Positions 33,600-44,450 of a stretch of 64,000 bases of DNA are shown piece by piece. The position numbers and the translations under genes are program-made. Position 1 is the first letter of the stretch; every line of letters begins with the position of its first letter. This stretch comes from Fragilariopsis cylindrus CCMP1102 (Eukaryota; Bacillariophyta; Bacillariophyceae; Bacillariales; Bacillariaceae): positions 124,001-188,000 of the forward strand of contig FMBT01000296.1 of assembly GCA_900095095.1 (NCBI GenBank), read 5' to 3'. The notes beneath the pieces were generated by a model. That model ran no database searches. It saw nothing but the letters and a program-made list of their open reading frames with translations, and was not told the DNA's origin.

Positions 33600-35309
33600 G
33601 TCATTCCTCCAACCCCATCAAGTAGATCGTAGGTGCATGTTACGTGTGGATCCGCCCATGGGATTGGTTGCTGTTGCTTCCTTTTTGTGCGCTGCTGCGT
33701 CCTTGATGTACTTGCAGGTCATACTGTTGTGTTTGATATCAAAGCCACAGGTCCAACAGTACTCATCATTGGACCATCGTCGGCATGTCCTAGTGCCATC
33801 CTTGTTGTTCTTGGGGAAGCCATTGCTTCCTAGCGCGCGAAAGCCTCCGCCACCTCCTCCACCACTTCCACTCTTGTTGAGCTCAAGTTGATTGAGTCGA
33901 TCAGTTAACACTTGGATTTGTTGTGATTTGGCGTCCATGGTCTGTTGTTGTGGTGGTGGTGGTTGTCTTTCCGCCATTAGGGCTGCACAGTGTTGTTCAA
34001 GTAAGTTGATCTTCTGGTTGGCTTCCATTGATGCTTGGGCAAATACCTTCATGTTTTCTTTGTTTTTGTTGATCTCTTCCTTCACAGCATTGGCCATTCC
34101 AAGTGCTTTGAGTGTTCCAGTATCATTTTTGTTGTCATTGATGGCCTTTGTGAAGTGAGATTTGAACTTCTTCCATGTTTTGTTGACTGTATCCTGTTTC
34201 TTCCACTCCTTGATATCCAGTTTCAAATCGATGTGCTCTTTGAACTGATTTAGTCCATGCCGAATGAGCGTTGCTTCATCAATTGATTCATTCAACGATT
34301 CCAGGGTGTTCCTCGCATCTTGAACTAGCTTGTAGTAGACTTGGGGTTCTTCCGTTGGATCATACTGTTGCTCCAGGACCTTGTGTAACGCTGTAACTTG
34401 GTCTGCTACATCCTCTGGTTGGACGTACTGGTCCATGAGGTGTTGGAATAGTTCAATGGCTGTGTAGCCAACGACGTCACCATTGTTATCCTGCAATTCC
34501 AGGAAGTGGTAGTCTTTGAATGCGTGCATGATCATCTTCTTTGTTGCTGCTTGTGCTAACTTGTATCTTTTCCAAGCTAGGAGCTTAGTCTTGTGGATTT
34601 CGTGTGCATTGTGCGTTGCTCCAGTATACTCTCCAGGGTTGGTTGGTGGCACAATGACGTGAGTGATTTCTCTTTTCTTCAACCAATCCACATCATCCCA
34701 CACGATATAGGAGTGACCATGATCATGTGTTCGTGGATCGGCACATACCCGTGTTTGTAACTGTTTGCTGATTTCTCTTCTTGCTCTGGTGATGCTGAGT
34801 AGGGTTGGTGTAATGATATTACAGGTGATGGTGGTCAAGTCGATTTCGTCTTCTGTTTCCTTCATCTTGCTTCCTGTTGTGGTATACGATTTTGTATACT
34901 ACTGTCTGTTATGGTATACGATTTGGTATACTGTCTGTTTACGGAGTGTTTGGCTGTTTGCCTACCGTTTGTCTTTGTCTTGTTTAGTGTCTCTCAGTGT
35001 TGTTGCTTTAAGCGACAATATAACTTTAGACTGTTGAGCTACGATATGGCGTATACTTTGGTTATTAACTAATGTCTAAAGTTATTATGAGCTATCTATC
35101 TTAGCATCCTAACTGGCTTGTTGGATCCTATTGCAACTGTCTAACTCACTCCGTACGCTATTCTAGCTAATGAGTGGTTGATATTCAGTTGGTTTGAATA
35201 GGTCAAGCTCGCCTGGTGGCAACTGGCTGGCTGGGCTGTTGTATTTGAATACTCTCTAGTAACGGGTTTGCGCGCCCCACTCGCTAGTGACTTGAGTATT
35301 TCATCAACA
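33600..35309 (-). mobile_element. Copia-class (CoDi-like) LTR element fragment with gag, inserted in ITS2
   Basis: Minus strand. A gag-type reading frame of 415 residues lies at 34865-33618: a helical Gag core, then Gln/Pro and Gly-rich linkers, then a zinc-knuckle variant 'CWTCGFDIKHNSMTC' near residue 370. This layout fits diatom Ty1/copia elements. Upstream, an LTR-like stretch runs from about 35309 ('tgttgatgaaatactcaag' on the minus strand) to about 35000. The gag frame looks whole. No pol region is seen beside it and no matching second LTR was found by eye, so the copy is partial. It interrupts the ribosomal spacer and is younger than the decay of its host rDNA. Confidence 0.7.
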
Positions 35310-35374
35310 ATGAATGTAGAACTTAGGCAGAGACTACTACTAGAGCAGTCAGAGTCAAAATAACCAGCGATTCA

Positions 35375-35509
35375 CAGACACTCAGACAAGCATGCTACCT
35401 GGAAAATCCCGAAAGCAATGTGCGTTAGGTCTTGCAATTTGCATTACGTATTGCATTTCGCTGCGTTCTTCATCGTTGTGGGAACCTAGACATCCAATGC
35501 TGAAAGTTG
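35375..35509 (-). pseudogene. 5.8S rRNA pseudogene with internal deletion
   Basis: Minus strand. The 5' block (complement of 'cattcgctgaaagttg'-like sequence, here 'catccaatgctgaaagttg') and the strongly conserved 'gaagaacgcagcgaaatgca' segment are clear, as is the 3' 'gcatgcttgtctgagtgtc'. The universally conserved segment around 'tgaatcatcgaat' is missing, shortening the gene to about 135 nt from the usual 155-160. It cannot be functional. Confidence 0.88.
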
Positions 35510-35744
35510 TAAGCCATTAGGTATAATGTACAGGGTGATGTTGGCACAATTGCTTGGCACAACATCAGAACCACTGCATTTTAGCTTTAGGTCATTTGGT
35601 TCTTTCCAGTTACCAATCATAAAGAATGGGGGGGGGGGGGGGGGGGTGACAAAATGAAATGAAACAAATCAAGTTGCCACTTTGATTGAAACCAACAATT
35701 TGCAGTGAAGCAAAAAGTTGGAATCAAGTTGAAAGCATCAGTGT
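35510..35744 (-). other. ITS1 remnant and lost 18S 3' end
   Basis: Between the 5.8S and 18S relics. No 18S 3' end landmark is present, so about 300 nt of 18S is deleted or beyond recognition. A G19 tract lies at 35628-35646. Confidence 0.6.
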
Positions 35745-36021
35745 TGCACGCGTGCGGCCCAGAACATCTCAGAGCATCACAGACCTGTTATTGCCCCTAT
35801 CTTCCTCCGTCTAAGAAGCCCAAATGCAGTGATAAACACTACACGTGCTATTAAGCAGGCAGGGGTCTCGTTTGTTAACGGAATTAACCAGACAAATCAC
35901 TCCACCAACTAAGAAGGGCCATGCATCACCACCCATAGAATCAAGAAAGAGCTCTCAATCTGTCAATCCTCACTATGTCTGGACCTGGTAATTTTTCCCG
36001 TGTTGAGTCAAATTAAGCCGC

Positions 36022-36055
<34 letters not shown>

Positions 36056-36562
36056 TCTTTAAGTTTCAGCCTTGCAACCATACTCCCCCAGGAACCCAAA
36101 GACTTATGATTTCTCACAAGGTGCTGACAGAGACAAAACGAAACTCCACCAACAATCCCTTGTCAGCATAGTTTATGGTTAAGACTACAATGTTCTCGAA
36201 TCATCTTTGATCCCCTAACTTTTGTTCTTGATTAATGATGCTTTTGCAGTAGTTTGTCATCCAAAAATCTAGGAATTTCACCAACTGTCCTCTTAATCAT
36301 TACCTCAGTGCGCAAACCAACAAAATAGTACCAAGGTCCTATATCATTATTCCATGCTAATATATTCAGAGGCATAAGTCTACTTTAAAAACACTCTAAT
36401 TTTTCCAAAGTAAAATATGGGCATCCCCTGCACAACAACTTAATGCCACACAGATTCCACCCAAACATAGCAGACCAGTAAAGCACTATCACTCAAAGAG
36501 CAAAGGCCAACTGGACACACCATAAATCCAACTACGAGCTTTTTAACTGCAGCAACTTTAAT
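35745..36562 (-). pseudogene. 18S rRNA pseudogene, central part
   Basis: Minus strand. Clear landmarks on the plus strand: 'gtgcggcccagaacatct' (35752), 'ggaattaaccagacaaatca' (35879), 'caatttctttaagtttcagc' (36050), 'catagtttatggttaagact' (36166), 'gattaatgatg', and 'ctacgagctttttaactgca' (36531). Both ends of the gene are missing. Compared with conserved 18S, most differences are CpG to TpG or CpA, for example 'ccttgcaaccatactc' for 'ccttgcgaccatactc' and 'aacttttgttcttg' for 'aactttcgttcttg'. Confidence 0.9.
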
Positions 36563-36789
36563 GTCTATTTGTTGTGTCTTCATTTTTCATTGGAAATCAC
36601 ATCAATATTGACTGTGCACCTAGATGTGTTGTGTGACACCTCAAAACAATGTTGTCCAGTAATTTACATACTATTGCATACTGAATGGATGTTAAAAACA
36701 AGAAAAGGGATACTTGGCATATCCTGTTTAATAATAGTTGGCTAGGTAGGTGGAGAGCAAAGAGCAGCAATTGATTTTGAACACAGTCT

Positions 36790-37320
36790 AAATGGTTGTT
36801 CAGTAATATTGGTATATCACTGGTGCATACACCCACATCTAATAATACATGCCCATGTTGGTCCAATTTCTATCAACCAAACAGTATAAACAGCAACAAC
36901 AACTTGTCAAGGATCCATTCCTGGGTCATGCTATACTTTTGTCTATTCCTGTTAACCAAACAATAAACAAGAACAACAAGGTACAACACCAATAGTGTTG
37001 GTGCATCACTGGTGGTATGATTTATCAACTCCTGTTTTAAAGCAGACAGGCTTGTTCTATCTATTTCTGCCAACCAAAAGATATGAAGCAACAACTCAAG
37101 AGCTGATGCTACTGTGTGAGAATTTGTTATGCACTACCTGTAGCCTCCTTCATTTTGCAATATTGCAAAGGGTAAACAGCAGCAGTATTGGTATGTCACT
37201 GTTAGTTGTGGCCAACTCCTGAGGCATTTATGTGGTGTTCATGTATATGTTAGGTTATAATATTTCTGCCAACAACAGAAAGATATAAAACAGCAGCAAC
37301 AACAACAACAATTACGACAA
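36790..37320. repeat. Degenerate tandem repeat, about 100-200 bp units
   Basis: Units share a 'ttggtatatcactggt'-like start (36808, 36998, 37188) and a 'tttctgccaaccaaaagata'-like end followed by CAAC runs (36866, 36943, 37065, 37263). It lies on the upstream side of the 18S relic, where an external or intergenic spacer would be expected, and may be a fossil of spacer repeats. Confidence 0.6.
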
Positions 37321-39777
37321 TTGCTTTGTTGGAGCTGTTGTAGTAACTATTTTGTCTTAGTAGTTACTATACTGGCTTCCAATTTGTTTATCTTTTTCTT
37401 GGTTTAAACTACAGAATATTATAATAATAATAGAAAGGATGAATTATTGATACGGTATGCAACAACTTTTAAGTTCAGTGTATTGAGGTGTTGTGATGTC
37501 ACCTATCAACAACAGTTTTTGGTGCACGTGCTGTACGTAAGTTTGACGCACACTTCTACATTGTATATATAAATTAATGAAAAAAGAACATGCATCATTT
37601 TTTCGAGAACAATACGTAAAACGCAATATGACATGTGGCCCTAAGACTCATTCTTTTTGCGAAAAAAATAATACCACGTATAACGGATTAGGCGAATGAT
37701 CTTCCTTCGTTCCAGCGACTTCGGGAAGTGTATTGGTGTAGGATTAAGTGGGTTGTACTCCTTACTCTCCAAAAAAGAAGAACAGGTTAAACGGAGTATG
37801 AAATATCCATTCGATCCAATCAAATCACAAAACAAGAACCGATTGATAAACACGCACAACAGTCACGAATGAAAAAAGTGTTGTGGGAAAATACTAATAG
37901 ATATAAATAAATTGTCTACTATCTTTTATTTTAGAGTCAACTATGATTGAAATACGTAGTACTAGTAAATTAGTTAGTATGCATAGTTTCTTCGCTGTCC
38001 CCAACATATTTTCCATTCCCGCAAAGAGATTTCCGTTCAAGACATTCGATGGCTGTTCAGTTTATCTTTTACTTGTTGTTGCTTGTCGGTAGGCAATTTT
38101 ACAAGAATGAGAACAGAGGCTGGAATGAATGAAACTTAAATGCCACACTTACACGTGCCAATCACGCACAATCCCGTAAGACACAAGAAAGTTTATATAT
38201 GCCTGTTTCATTTTCTCTCCCCCCCACCACCATTTCCAATTCTTTGCACTCTCTAATTACCATACAGTTGGGTTTTTTGTACGTCATTGCGATTGTGATT
38301 CGATGAATGAAAATGAATGATTCATTCACATTTTGCTAAATAAATCATAAAATTCGCACTAAATTTAAATTCATACTAAAATCTAAATAAATCACTTACT
38401 TAATTACGCTAAACTTCTCGCATTTGCCGATGCCATTTCGACTCCATATTTTTTTTACGGTATTTACAATCGACGCCGTAAAACTTTTTATCATTCCGAC
38501 GCGATTGTTGAAAACTCTATGCAACCTTTACAAGTAGGGACAAGGAGACTGACTCGATACTACTACCGTTACCCGGTAGTATTAATCACAATTAAAACAA
38601 TCAATAAACACAGTGTAACAATACACACAAAATCAAATACAAGAAATCCATTGTCAAATAAGTAATCATACCTTCAAACACACTGCAACACATACCACTT
38701 GTCACAGAGCGACATTTATTAATCTACTCTGATTGGATTTTGATTTGAATGCCATCGATCGATCGGAATGTAAAAGCGAGAAAAACAAGTTTCCAAAAAA
38801 ATATCAACAATCTCATTATTTCCATTCCAACCTCTCTTAAGTACCATAAATACTAGTTTCATTATTTCCTTATTCTAAACGGCACGTGACTTGACTCATT
38901 TATAATATAAATTAAATGTTAGTGAAATAACTTTCTTCATTGATCAACACAACACATAATATAAGAAGTAAGTTATACTTGCACACACTAAAGAATTTTC
39001 TTTGGCATGTGATGCACTCATTTCTCCTCTCTGAAATCGAAATCTTCTCTTAAGTTTGACACTTTGACACAAGAGCGAAAATGGTAACGATGTTTTGCCA
39101 CTTGCTTTCATCATGCAGACTGACTCTGACTCTGACTCTTTTTCATTGCTCTATTAATTATTTTGCTTGCTTTTGCGTCCCCGCAGATAAATAAAATAAT
39201 TATTGTTACAGTAACAATCATTCATCGACTACGATCAACTCCGGTATATCAGGTGTATACGGTTGTTTCATTTGCATCATCCTTGTAAGTAAAATTAAAT
39301 AAATGCCGTACGTCGTAATCTCTGTCTATCTGTTTGTATGTGGGTGTTCGGCTGTGATGCTGTGTGTGTGGCTTCATATTATTGTGGCTTCATTTGCTGT
39401 GGCTGTGGCTGTAGTGAACTATTGTGTTATTGCTATTGTTATTGCTGCTGTGTGCGTGTGTGTTCGATCGGTCGCTATAATATTCAAAATATAAATACAA
39501 ATTAAAATCGAATCCGAATGGAATGGAATCGATTATGAATCTCTCTCTCTCTATATCTATACTCTTTGCCTGTCCTGTCCTGTCCTCGTTTAAAAAAAAA
39601 TCTCTCAAGAATACATGCATGCTTCTCACAACCAAATCACAAAATCTTCCTCTCTATCTCTCCCTCTCTCATCTCTGTCTAAAGAAACTACAGTCCAACA
39701 AGTATAGTAGCATTCCATTCCATTTCGTCATCTCGGTCATCGTCACAGCCACAGTCATAGTAAGCGTCACCTTTATA
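37321..39777. other. Long AT-rich intergenic region
   Basis: About 2.4 kb with no supported gene, only short open frames. The last part, before the cyclin, has CT-rich runs at 39538-39552 and a pyrimidine-rich leader. Confidence 0.5.
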
Positions 39778-42681
39778 ATGAGTAGTCTTTATTATCATCA
39801 ACAACAGCAACAGCAACAGCAGCAGCAGCAGGAACATCAACAACAGTATCAACATCAACAACAAGATCGTCGTGTAGTAATTCAACAACAACAACAACAA
39901 CAACACGCTCGTGCTGCTCAAGCTCATGCTGCTCAAGCTGAAATTGAAGTTGAAACTGCTGCTCGTCGTCGTCAACATCAACATCAACAACAACAACGTC
40001 GATTATACGAACAACAACAGCAACAGCAACAACAGACAGCACAAGCAGCACAATATCATCGAGATCGGGTAGTACAACAACAACATCAAGCACATCATCA
40101 AGCACAAGCACAACAAGACGACGCACAACAAGAGACTCCTACTCACACAACTACCGAAACTAAAAATCGTGAAACTAATATTGAATCATCATCTGAATCA
40201 TCCTCCGAATATTATGCATTTGATGGTTCGTCATTATCGTATCATAATTATCAATCGTATGACGAGATATGTAGGATATTATTAACAATGATCCAACAAG
40301 AAAATTCTAATGGTACCTATGATCTAAATCAATATTTTCCATTAAATTATTCGAATCAACACAATCAAAATCGAAATGATGGTAATCAAAATAATAGTCG
40401 TGATAATAAACAACAACAACGAATACGAAAACGTCATCCACAAAGAAAATTACAGGTACAAAATGTGATACCCAATAATTATATTTGGCGTGAAAAGATC
40501 TGTGTCTGGTTATATAATGTCGTCGATCATTTTAATTTACCACGTGAAATTGTGTGTATCTCGTTAAATTATTTTGATCGATTTATGGCCACATTAAGTA
40601 CTTCGTCAAATAGTTCAAGTAGTTCATCAAGTGATAGTTCATCAGATAGTAGTGATAGTGATAGAGATAAAAAGAAAGGACAATCGTCCCGACCCTCATG
40701 TGCACCTGTGATTGATCCGAATAATATATTACGTGCTTTTAGAAAATCAAATGACAGTACAAATATATCCTGTGATGATTTAGCATTATTAACAGGATTA
40801 ACTGTGATCTATTTATCATCGAAATTACATTTATCCAATAATCAACCGTATGATTCCTTGAATCAACCATTAGTTTGTGGAGTAACAAAACTTCAGAAGA
40901 TTACACAACCAATCTCATTATCCACATTAGCGGGACTATCACGTGGTTTATTTTCTCAATTGGATATAATTACCATGGAAACGATTTTATTAAAATCATT
41001 GCATTGGAAATTGCATCCACCCACATTACATTCCTACATCTCATTAATGTTACGTTTGATACCAACCACTGAAGGTGGTGAATTACAAGAATCAAAGACA
41101 ACAGGTGGTAGTGTACATATATCATTCATTGAAGATTTATATACCACCTCCATATTTGTTGCAGAATTAGGTATCTGTGATTCCTTTTATGTCCAGCAAC
41201 AAATACCACTCTATATAATAGCATTTGCATCGATATATATCTGTATTCAGGATATACTAATATTAAATGATGACGATGGTAATGGCGTATCATTAGAAAA
41301 TACCGGTTGTTTTACAAAATATAAACGTGATATATTTGTAAATGCAATCTGTAATACATTAGGCATCTTTGGTAATGATGATAGTTGCGATTGTGATGGT
41401 AATGGTGATACATTACACCAACGAATGTTTCAAGAAGCATGTATTCGATTACGTCATGTTTACTCAGCACAATCCGAAGATGCACAAGATCAAGCTGATC
41501 CACAAAAAATAGATGCACAAGAGAAAAAAGATGCACCTGTTGCTACTACTGCAACTATTGCTACTGCAGACCAAGGAATCGAAATTGAACCACTCAAGGG
41601 ACCAGCAACAGTTCCAACAACACCACATCGCCATTCACAACTGTCATCCTCTAATTGTAGTCCAACTTCAGCAACAGATATGTCCATGTCAACTATTAAT
41701 TCTGCGATGATGTCACATTCTATTGCGGATACACGGGGTGGTGGTGGTGGTGGTGGAAGTGGTGATGTCGTTGTTGTCAAACGTAGTGATTCAATGGTAT
41801 CATCTATTGGTCTAACACGAGGTCTAACACGAGGTGAAAGTATGGTATCATCTATGAGTGTTGGCGATGGTATTGGTGACAATGACAACGACAATGACAA
41901 TCACAATGGCGACCTTGTACGAGGTGAAAGTATGGTATCCACTATGAGTGGTGGTTATGGTTATGGTTATGGAAATAAAAGAGGTGAAAGTATGGTATCA
42001 TCTATGAGTGTTGGTGATGGGGATGGTGGTTGCTACGAAAGGGGAGGAGGAAGACGTGATACTGCTAGTAGTCCTTTCGATTGTCAGGATCATGATGGTG
42101 ACAATGATGACGTTGATGTATCAAATATGCTTCGATATTCACCATCACCTCCTCATGATTTACATGCTCATGCTGTTCATGCTCATGCCGTTCATGCTCA
42201 TGCTGCTCAGAATCCTCAAGATATGATTGAAGTTGTTGGTATACCACATCATCAAAATCAAAATCAACAACAGCATCATCCAGATGATACAAATGAATAT
42301 ATCCATCATGAATATGCACAACATTATGATCAACATTCTGGTCGCCGTGGTCGCGATCGTGGTAGTACTAGTAGCAGTGGACGTAAGAGCAACAGCAACA
42401 GCAGTAACAGTAATAATAATGAACATCATTATCATTTAGGTGGTGGTGCGAAGATTCAACATCATCATTATTATTCATCAATAGCAACGTCAACATCGTC
42501 AGGTACAGGTGGTACTACAGGCATGAATAATAATACTGCAACAACATCCTCATCATCATCATCATCTCGTCGTCGTCTATCGTCACGTAGTGGTAGTGGT
42601 GGTGGTACCAGTAATATTAAATCAAGAAACAATCAGCAGACAACTACTGCTATGAAATGTTCACCTATTGCATTTCATTAA
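39778..42681 (+). CDS. Diatom-type cyclin with long disordered tails
   Basis: Start chosen at 39778 (ataATGagt); the frame is open to 39523, but that stretch is UTR-like. Protein of 967 residues, no intron. N-terminus: Gln/His/Ala tracts. Cyclin N-terminal box at about 157-360, including 'YIWREKICVWLYNVVDHF' (234 on) and 'LPREIVCISLNYFDRFM', interrupted by a Ser/Asp insert, and 'ALLTGLTVIYLSSKLH' (340). C-terminal lobe at about 380-470 ('METILLKSLHWKLHPPT'). Such proteins match the expanded diatom-specific cyclins, which are cell-cycle or nutrient-responsive partners of CDKs; that role is by family knowledge. The C-terminal half is disordered, with four copies of 'RGESMVSSMSVGDG'-type repeats at about 676-745, a His-Ala repeat, and Ser/Gly tracts. 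Class certain, subgroup not. Confidence 0.85.
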   Translation: MSSLYYHQQQQQQQQQQQEHQQQYQHQQQDRRVVIQQQQQQQHARAAQAHAAQAEIEVETAARRRQHQHQQQQRRLYEQQQQQQQQTAQAAQYHRDRVVQQQHQAHHQAQAQQDDAQQETPTHTTTETKNRETNIESSSESSSEYYAFDGSSLSYHNYQSYDEICRILLTMIQQENSNGTYDLNQYFPLNYSNQHNQNRNDGNQNNSRDNKQQQRIRKRHPQRKLQVQNVIPNNYIWREKICVWLYNVVDHFNLPREIVCISLNYFDRFMATLSTSSNSSSSSSSDSSSDSSDSDRDKKKGQSSRPSCAPVIDPNNILRAFRKSNDSTNISCDDLALLTGLTVIYLSSKLHLSNNQPYDSLNQPLVCGVTKLQKITQPISLSTLAGLSRGLFSQLDIITMETILLKSLHWKLHPPTLHSYISLMLRLIPTTEGGELQESKTTGGSVHISFIEDLYTTSIFVAELGICDSFYVQQQIPLYIIAFASIYICIQDILILNDDDGNGVSLENTGCFTKYKRDIFVNAICNTLGIFGNDDSCDCDGNGDTLHQRMFQEACIRLRHVYSAQSEDAQDQADPQKIDAQEKKDAPVATTATIATADQGIEIEPLKGPATVPTTPHRHSQLSSSNCSPTSATDMSMSTINSAMMSHSIADTRGGGGGGGSGDVVVVKRSDSMVSSIGLTRGLTRGESMVSSMSVGDGIGDNDNDNDNHNGDLVRGESMVSTMSGGYGYGYGNKRGESMVSSMSVGDGDGGCYERGGGRRDTASSPFDCQDHDGDNDDVDVSNMLRYSPSPPHDLHAHAVHAHAVHAHAAQNPQDMIEVVGIPHHQNQNQQQHHPDDTNEYIHHEYAQHYDQHSGRRGRDRGSTSSSGRKSNSNSSNSNNNEHHYHLGGGAKIQHHHYYSSIATSTSSGTGGTTGMNNNTATTSSSSSSSRRRLSSRSGSGGGTSNIKSRNNQQTTTAMKCSPIAFH

Positions 42682-43430
42682 AGGGGAAAATGTAAACGAA
42701 TGACGAATAAAATGAAACGAATTGAATCGAATCTATCATCACGAACAGACTATTATAATTCGTGATGATTCTATTCGCTTCATTCATTCATTCATTCGTC
42801 TGTCTTCACATAACAAATATTCAATCTGATCGGATCGAAGCGAATCGAATCGAATCGAATCGAACATACCTACAAACCGAGAAAGAATATTAATATTTCA
42901 TTTCAAGATATTACACGAACAATTACACACCGAATGACAAACTATTAATAAAGTAAAAAGACTTTGAACATTTATAGTAGTCATAATCCTAATAGTTTAA
43001 TACTGTACAGTGCAGTGCAGTGCAGTGCAGCTAGCTAGCTCGTAGTAGTAGTAGAGTAACTGACAAGCAAACCGTATATCATTTCTCTTTCTCTTGACTA
43101 GTAGTGCTAGAGCGTTACCGTGCCTGCCTCATAATCGGCGCTTGTATAGTACCGTTCTTCTTGGTGGTTACAGGAAACTTTTTACGTAGTATCTACATTG
43201 GACCATCCGTTTCATAGCTGCAAAAATATTCTTCCAAAAATATTAAATAATGATCGCGCAAATTCACCAATGCACACGCTACAACTAAACCTAAATCGCG
43301 CATATGGACCATTTTTTCTGCCTGGCCCTGGAGACAGATTTTCACTTGTGTACAGTATTCGAACTGTAATTATGCGCAGCAGTACAGTAAGAATTGAGAT
43401 AGAAATTAATTTTTCATCGATACATACAAT
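42682..43430. other. 3' flank of the cyclin
   Basis: Holds the hairpin at 42724-42781, (CATT)n and (GAATC)n runs at 42780-42865, and 'gtgcagtgcag' and 'ctagctagct' repeats near 43015. No gene seen. Confidence 0.5.
42724..42781 (+). terminator. 3' UTR hairpin after the cyclin
   Basis: Arms 'tcatcacgaa' and 'ttcgtgatga' are perfect, and pairing extends imperfectly to about 22 bp around a 13-nt loop. It begins 43 bases after the stop codon. A role in 3' end formation or mRNA stability is inferred from position. Confidence 0.5.
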
Positions 43431-44120
43431 CGGAATGTAAGTAATCTAACCTCCATTGGTAGTGATCTGTTTGATGCAAGAGAGGTGCCGAACTACAAAT
43501 ATCTATATGGTTAAGAGGGAGAAAGAGGTTCGGTCTAATTTAGTCCGAGGGGAGATTTGCGGTGGAGGTGCAATGTCAATGGAGTCGAATTTCGAAACGC
43601 CACAAGAGGTGCATAAGAGAGGGAGAAATACGAATCAAAGAGTAGAGTAGGAGCTAAACGAATGGTAAAATATCGTCTATTATAGTGATAATGTAAAACC
43701 GTCCAGTTTCGATTGAATTTGGTTGAAACTTTAACTACTTAAACTCTATCTTTGAAAAAGGCACACTTGATCGGATTTTTCGAAAATATACGTCCTACAT
43801 ACCCGGTGATAATGGGTCCTCTCTTAACATACCAATAACAATAAAAATTATCACATTAACTAAAATAACAATAATAGAGACATCTGTACTAGCATTTTAT
43901 CTATTAATCCATTGTTTGATTTTTAATCCGCCTCTCTTATGCACGTATTCCTGGCAATTCGAAATTTGCCTGTCACCCATTATATCACCTGATAGAATTT
44001 TTTCCAAATGACCAAATTCAACCGAATTTGTTTGTCTCTATTAACGGTACGAATATCTATATTTCGTCTACAAATTTTGTATTAAATGGACCAATATTGA
44101 TGGAGCTTTGATCACATTCC
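43431..44120. mobile_element. Foldback/MITE element, copy 2 (inverted)
   Basis: The reverse complement aligns along almost its full length with 21745-22265; shared words include 'gttgaatttggtcatttgg', 'attaaaaatcaaa', 'ggattaatagata' and 'cgaaaaatccgatca'. This copy has longer inverted ends: the marker 'ccacaagaggtgcataagag' occurs at 43601 and, inverted and diverged, near 43930. About 690 bp, non-coding. Confidence 0.8.
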
Positions 44121-44377
44121 CCGTTGTTTTGTTGATGGAAAATAATTTTCTATTTCAATACTCTCGAATATTATTATTTTGCGTCCGAATTGATGGGGGG
44201 AGACAAAGGAGGGAGACAAAAATCTAATAATTTTATTATTTATTTAAGAGGGGAAAAGTAAGATTCTATTAAGAAATAAAGCTAAAATAGCACCTATTAT
44301 TATATCTTTTTAATTTTATTCTGTGCGTGTTGGATTATTTGAATTCGGGAATCATCCCCATTAGTACAGTAGTAGAG

Positions 44378-44450
44378 TATGGATCCATTATTAATGGGTA
44401 TGTTGGACGTTTTTTTTCAAAAAAAAAAATCATTCGTGACGTCTTTGAAC
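44378..44450 (+). repeat. Third fragment of the same foldback family
   Basis: 'ggatccattattaatgggta' followed by 'tgttggacgttttttttc' matches the interior of copy 1 near 22058-22100 in the same orientation. Only a piece remains. Confidence 0.65.

Noticed and set aside
31790-36562. A functional rRNA operon
   Set aside because: The 5.8S core is deleted, both 18S ends and the 28S 3' half are missing, and conserved sites are changed.
39523-39777. Longer N-terminus for the cyclin
   Set aside because: The extra 85 residues are translated CT-rich leader without domain character; the ATG at 39778 leads directly into the Gln-rich start.
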